From contig JAHLWT010000227.1 of assembly GCA_019057775.1 (NCBI GenBank), positions 1 through 25,681 of the forward strand: a stretch of 25,681 bases of DNA, written 5' to 3'. Each line of letters opens with the position of its first letter. Positions within the stretch are counted from its first letter, which is position 1. The translations under genes and the position numbers were made by a program. Shown piece by piece: positions 24,360 to 25,681 of the stretch. The notes beneath the pieces are model-generated. The model ran no database searches, had not been told where the DNA came from, and saw only the letters and a program-made list of their open reading frames with translations. The stretch comes from Promethearchaeota archaeon. Its GTDB lineage: Archaea; Asgardarchaeota; Lokiarchaeia; Sigynarchaeales; SOKP01.

Positions 24360-25046
24360 ATGGAGTTGCAAATGCCAATAATAATTATTTTAGTAGAATG
24401 TGGATTAGAAATAATCCCTAAAAATATTAGAAATCATCCCGCTGTAAAAAAAAACCGATCTTCAAGTATATATTCTTCACAATTATTGGATAATGCTTTG
24501 CATTTTTCCGCGATGAAAAACCTGAAGAATAAAGAAAAGAGAGGAAGGCCTGATATCAGTCATCTATGTTTACTCAATGCTTTGGGCTCTGTTTTAAATA
24601 AATCTGGGAATTTAGAATTGTACTTACACACAGTAAACAACAAAATTTTTAAATTCAATCCAGAAATTAGAATTGCCAGGAATTATAACAGATTCAAAGG
24701 ATTAATAGCAAAATTAATAATTGATGGGAAGATTGAGACTGGAGGTAAAATGCTTATTGCTCCTGTCTCAGAAAATTTAAATGAGCTAATAAAATCTTTT
24801 AACACCCCGAAAATTGACATTTTCTCACACAAAGGAAAAAATGTGGAATATTTCGATTCATTATCATCCTTAGATTTATCAGAGAATTATATTGCTATTG
24901 TTGGAGGATTTCAAAAAGCTACCTTCACTGATGAAATCTTAAAATTAGCGAATAGAATCATATCAATTTCACAATACTCTTTAGATGCTTGGGTAGTTAT
25001 TAGCAAGATTATTAATATGTATGAACTTTCTCACAACATCATCTAA
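24360..25046 (+). CDS. nep1: rRNA pseudouridine N1-methyltransferase Nep1/Emg1
   Basis: Nep1 is a SPOUT-class methyltransferase that N1-methylates a pseudouridine in helix 35 of small-subunit rRNA. In 228 aa the visible landmarks are NHPAVKKNRSSSIYSSQLLDN (about 24-46), RPDISHLCLLNALGSVLN (about 61-78), ELYLHTVNNKIFKFNPEIRIARNYNRFKGLIAKLI (about 83-119), and the trefoil-knot region with AIVGGFQKATFTDE (about 179-192) near the cofactor. The ATG at 24360 is used; an inner ATG at residue 5 is an alternative. The SPOUT knot usually acts as a dimer. Confidence 0.93.
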   Translation: MELQMPIIIILVECGLEIIPKNIRNHPAVKKNRSSSIYSSQLLDNALHFSAMKNLKNKEKRGRPDISHLCLLNALGSVLNKSGNLELYLHTVNNKIFKFNPEIRIARNYNRFKGLIAKLIIDGKIETGGKMLIAPVSENLNELIKSFNTPKIDIFSHKGKNVEYFDSLSSLDLSENYIAIVGGFQKATFTDEILKLANRIISISQYSLDAWVVISKIINMYELSHNII

Positions 25047-25081
25047 ATTTACTAAAAGCAGAAAAGTTAAAATTAATTAAA

Positions 25082-25093
25082 TACTTTATATAA
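25082..25093 (+). promoter_or_regulatory. TATA box candidate for tRNA-Gly
   Basis: TACTTTATATAATA lies about 33 nt upstream of the mature 5' end at 25121. Starting transcription about 25 nt downstream would give a short 5' leader to be removed by RNase P. Confidence 0.45.
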
Positions 25094-25120
25094 TAGCACT
25101 CTCAATCAAAGGAATATTAT

Positions 25121-25192
25121 GCGCTCTTAGTATAGTGGTTAGAATCTCGGGTTTCCAACCCGAGGACCCGGGTTCAATTCCCGGAGGGCGCA
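25121..25192 (+). tRNA. tRNA-Gly(TCC)
   Basis: A 7-bp acceptor stem (GCGCTCT with AGGGCGC), a D-arm, a 5-bp anticodon stem (TCGGG/CCCGA at 25147-25151 and 25159-25163) with loop TTTCCAA, and a T-arm with GGTTCAATTCC all fold. The anticodon at 25154-25156 is TCC, which reads GGA/GGG glycine codons. The discriminator base is A (25192). The genome does not encode CCA, and there is no intron. Confidence 0.96.
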
Positions 25193-25630
25193 CATTTAAA
25201 ATTTACTTTTTAATCATATCAGGCTGAAGTAGCATTTTCACTTTTTCCAACTTATTGTGTCGATAATCAGCGCATCTGTTTTCCTTTATAAATACAAAAA
25301 TATACTTGATTTCAATCTTTTCTTTTCAACGAGAAGATCGTGAAAGAACTATTCACTTTTTTTATTCATGAAAAAATCATGAAGATTTAATATCATTCAT
25401 CTATTATTAAAAAAGATATGATATCTCTAGAGGGTATGTATCATTTTATATTATAAGATCTCTCGATTTTCTAAAACATTTAAAATGTTATACTTCTTTG
25501 TATCATATATATTCAATGATTTTAATATCACTGAATCTGCAATTAACGCAATAATTAATTGTTCATTACGATTCTATAAATATAGATCAATATTTCGTTC
25601 TTAAATAAAGTAAATATTTATTGAAGTGTA
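25193..25630. other. non-coding AT-rich region with several perfect inverted repeats
   Basis: No gene-like frame was found. Inverted repeats are TTCATGA(5)TCATGAA at 25365-25383, AGATAT-G-ATATCT at 25414-25426 overlapping CTCTAGAG at 25425-25432, and AACATTT-A-AAATGTT at 25475-25489. A CTTTTC/GAGAAG hairpin also lies at about 25324-25335. No tRNA or known sRNA motif is visible after tRNA-Gly. Confidence 0.5.
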
Positions 25631-25681
25631 TTATTGAACCATATCTAATCCTTTCATCGGTTTTCGAGATCGCAGAGGAAC
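25631..25681 (-). CDS. C-terminal tail of a gene entering from the right
   Basis: The minus strand is open for 17 codons from the window edge to a TAA at 25631-25633 and reads VPLRSRKPMKGLDMVQ. The segment is clearly less AT-rich than the adjacent DNA, which supports coding. It is too short to name. Confidence 0.4.
   Translation of the reverse strand, partial: VPLRSRKPMKGLDMVQ

Overview
The window is archaeal DNA with low GC. The translation and secretion genes are of archaeal/eukaryotic type: eS19, PDCD5, eL39, eL31, aIF6, eL20, prefoldin alpha, FtsY, SecE, Rpp21, Nep1, TFB, Gar1, a DnaG-type TOPRIM protein and a tRNA-Gly lacking an encoded CCA. Archaeosine synthesis genes (ArcS plus its radical SAM partner) confirm an archaeon. 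Two Roadblock/LC7-type proteins and one probable longin-like protein sit side by side. Such proteins are unusually abundant in Asgard archaea, so an Asgard (Lokiarchaeia-like) source is my best inference, but no single gene here proves it.

Layout. 1-2755: tail of an unknown gene, then an ECF-type cobalt/nickel importer split between a minus-strand CbiMN/NikMN gene and a plus-strand cbiQ-cbiO pair. 2756-5148: the longin-like gene, a GC-richer non-coding island with neat hairpins (3585-3830), and two Roadblock-type genes. 5149-9777: three minus-strand transcription units or pairs, gar1-tfb and arcS-raSEA. 10022-14143: a large secreted NosD-like beta-helix protein with three in-frame units of exactly 567 bp, preceded by a perfect palindrome beside its TATA box. 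14190-17609: a double Lrp-type regulator divergent from S-adenosylhomocysteinase, then a convergent Get3/ArsA ATPase. 17610-18149: AT-rich gap with a hairpin followed by a T-run. 18150-19331: dnaG. 19369-23605: a nine-gene minus-strand operon, eS19-pdcd5-eL39-eL31-aif6-eL20-pfdA-ftsY-secE. 23700-25046: divergent yhbY-rnp4-nep1. 25121-25192: tRNA-Gly(TCC). 25193-25630: non-coding DNA with several perfect inverted repeats, and a likely gene tail at the right edge.

The window is mostly housekeeping DNA: ribosome assembly and maturation (Nep1, aIF6, YhbY, Gar1, RNase P), protein targeting (FtsY, SecE, Get3), basal transcription (TFB), tRNA modification and the methyl cycle. The accessory parts are the metal importer, the Roadblock/longin cluster and the NosD-like surface protein.

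The most unusual signals are: (1) several genes whose conserved N-terminus or Shine-Dalgarno spacing points to a non-ATG start, including candidate ATT, ATC and ATA starts (cbiO, the longin-like gene, tfb, dnaG); (2) an eL31 with a roughly 70-residue, half-acidic N-terminal extension; (3) the GC-richer island with mutually exclusive helices; (4) the exact triplication in the NosD-like protein. No complete new defence or mobile system was found.
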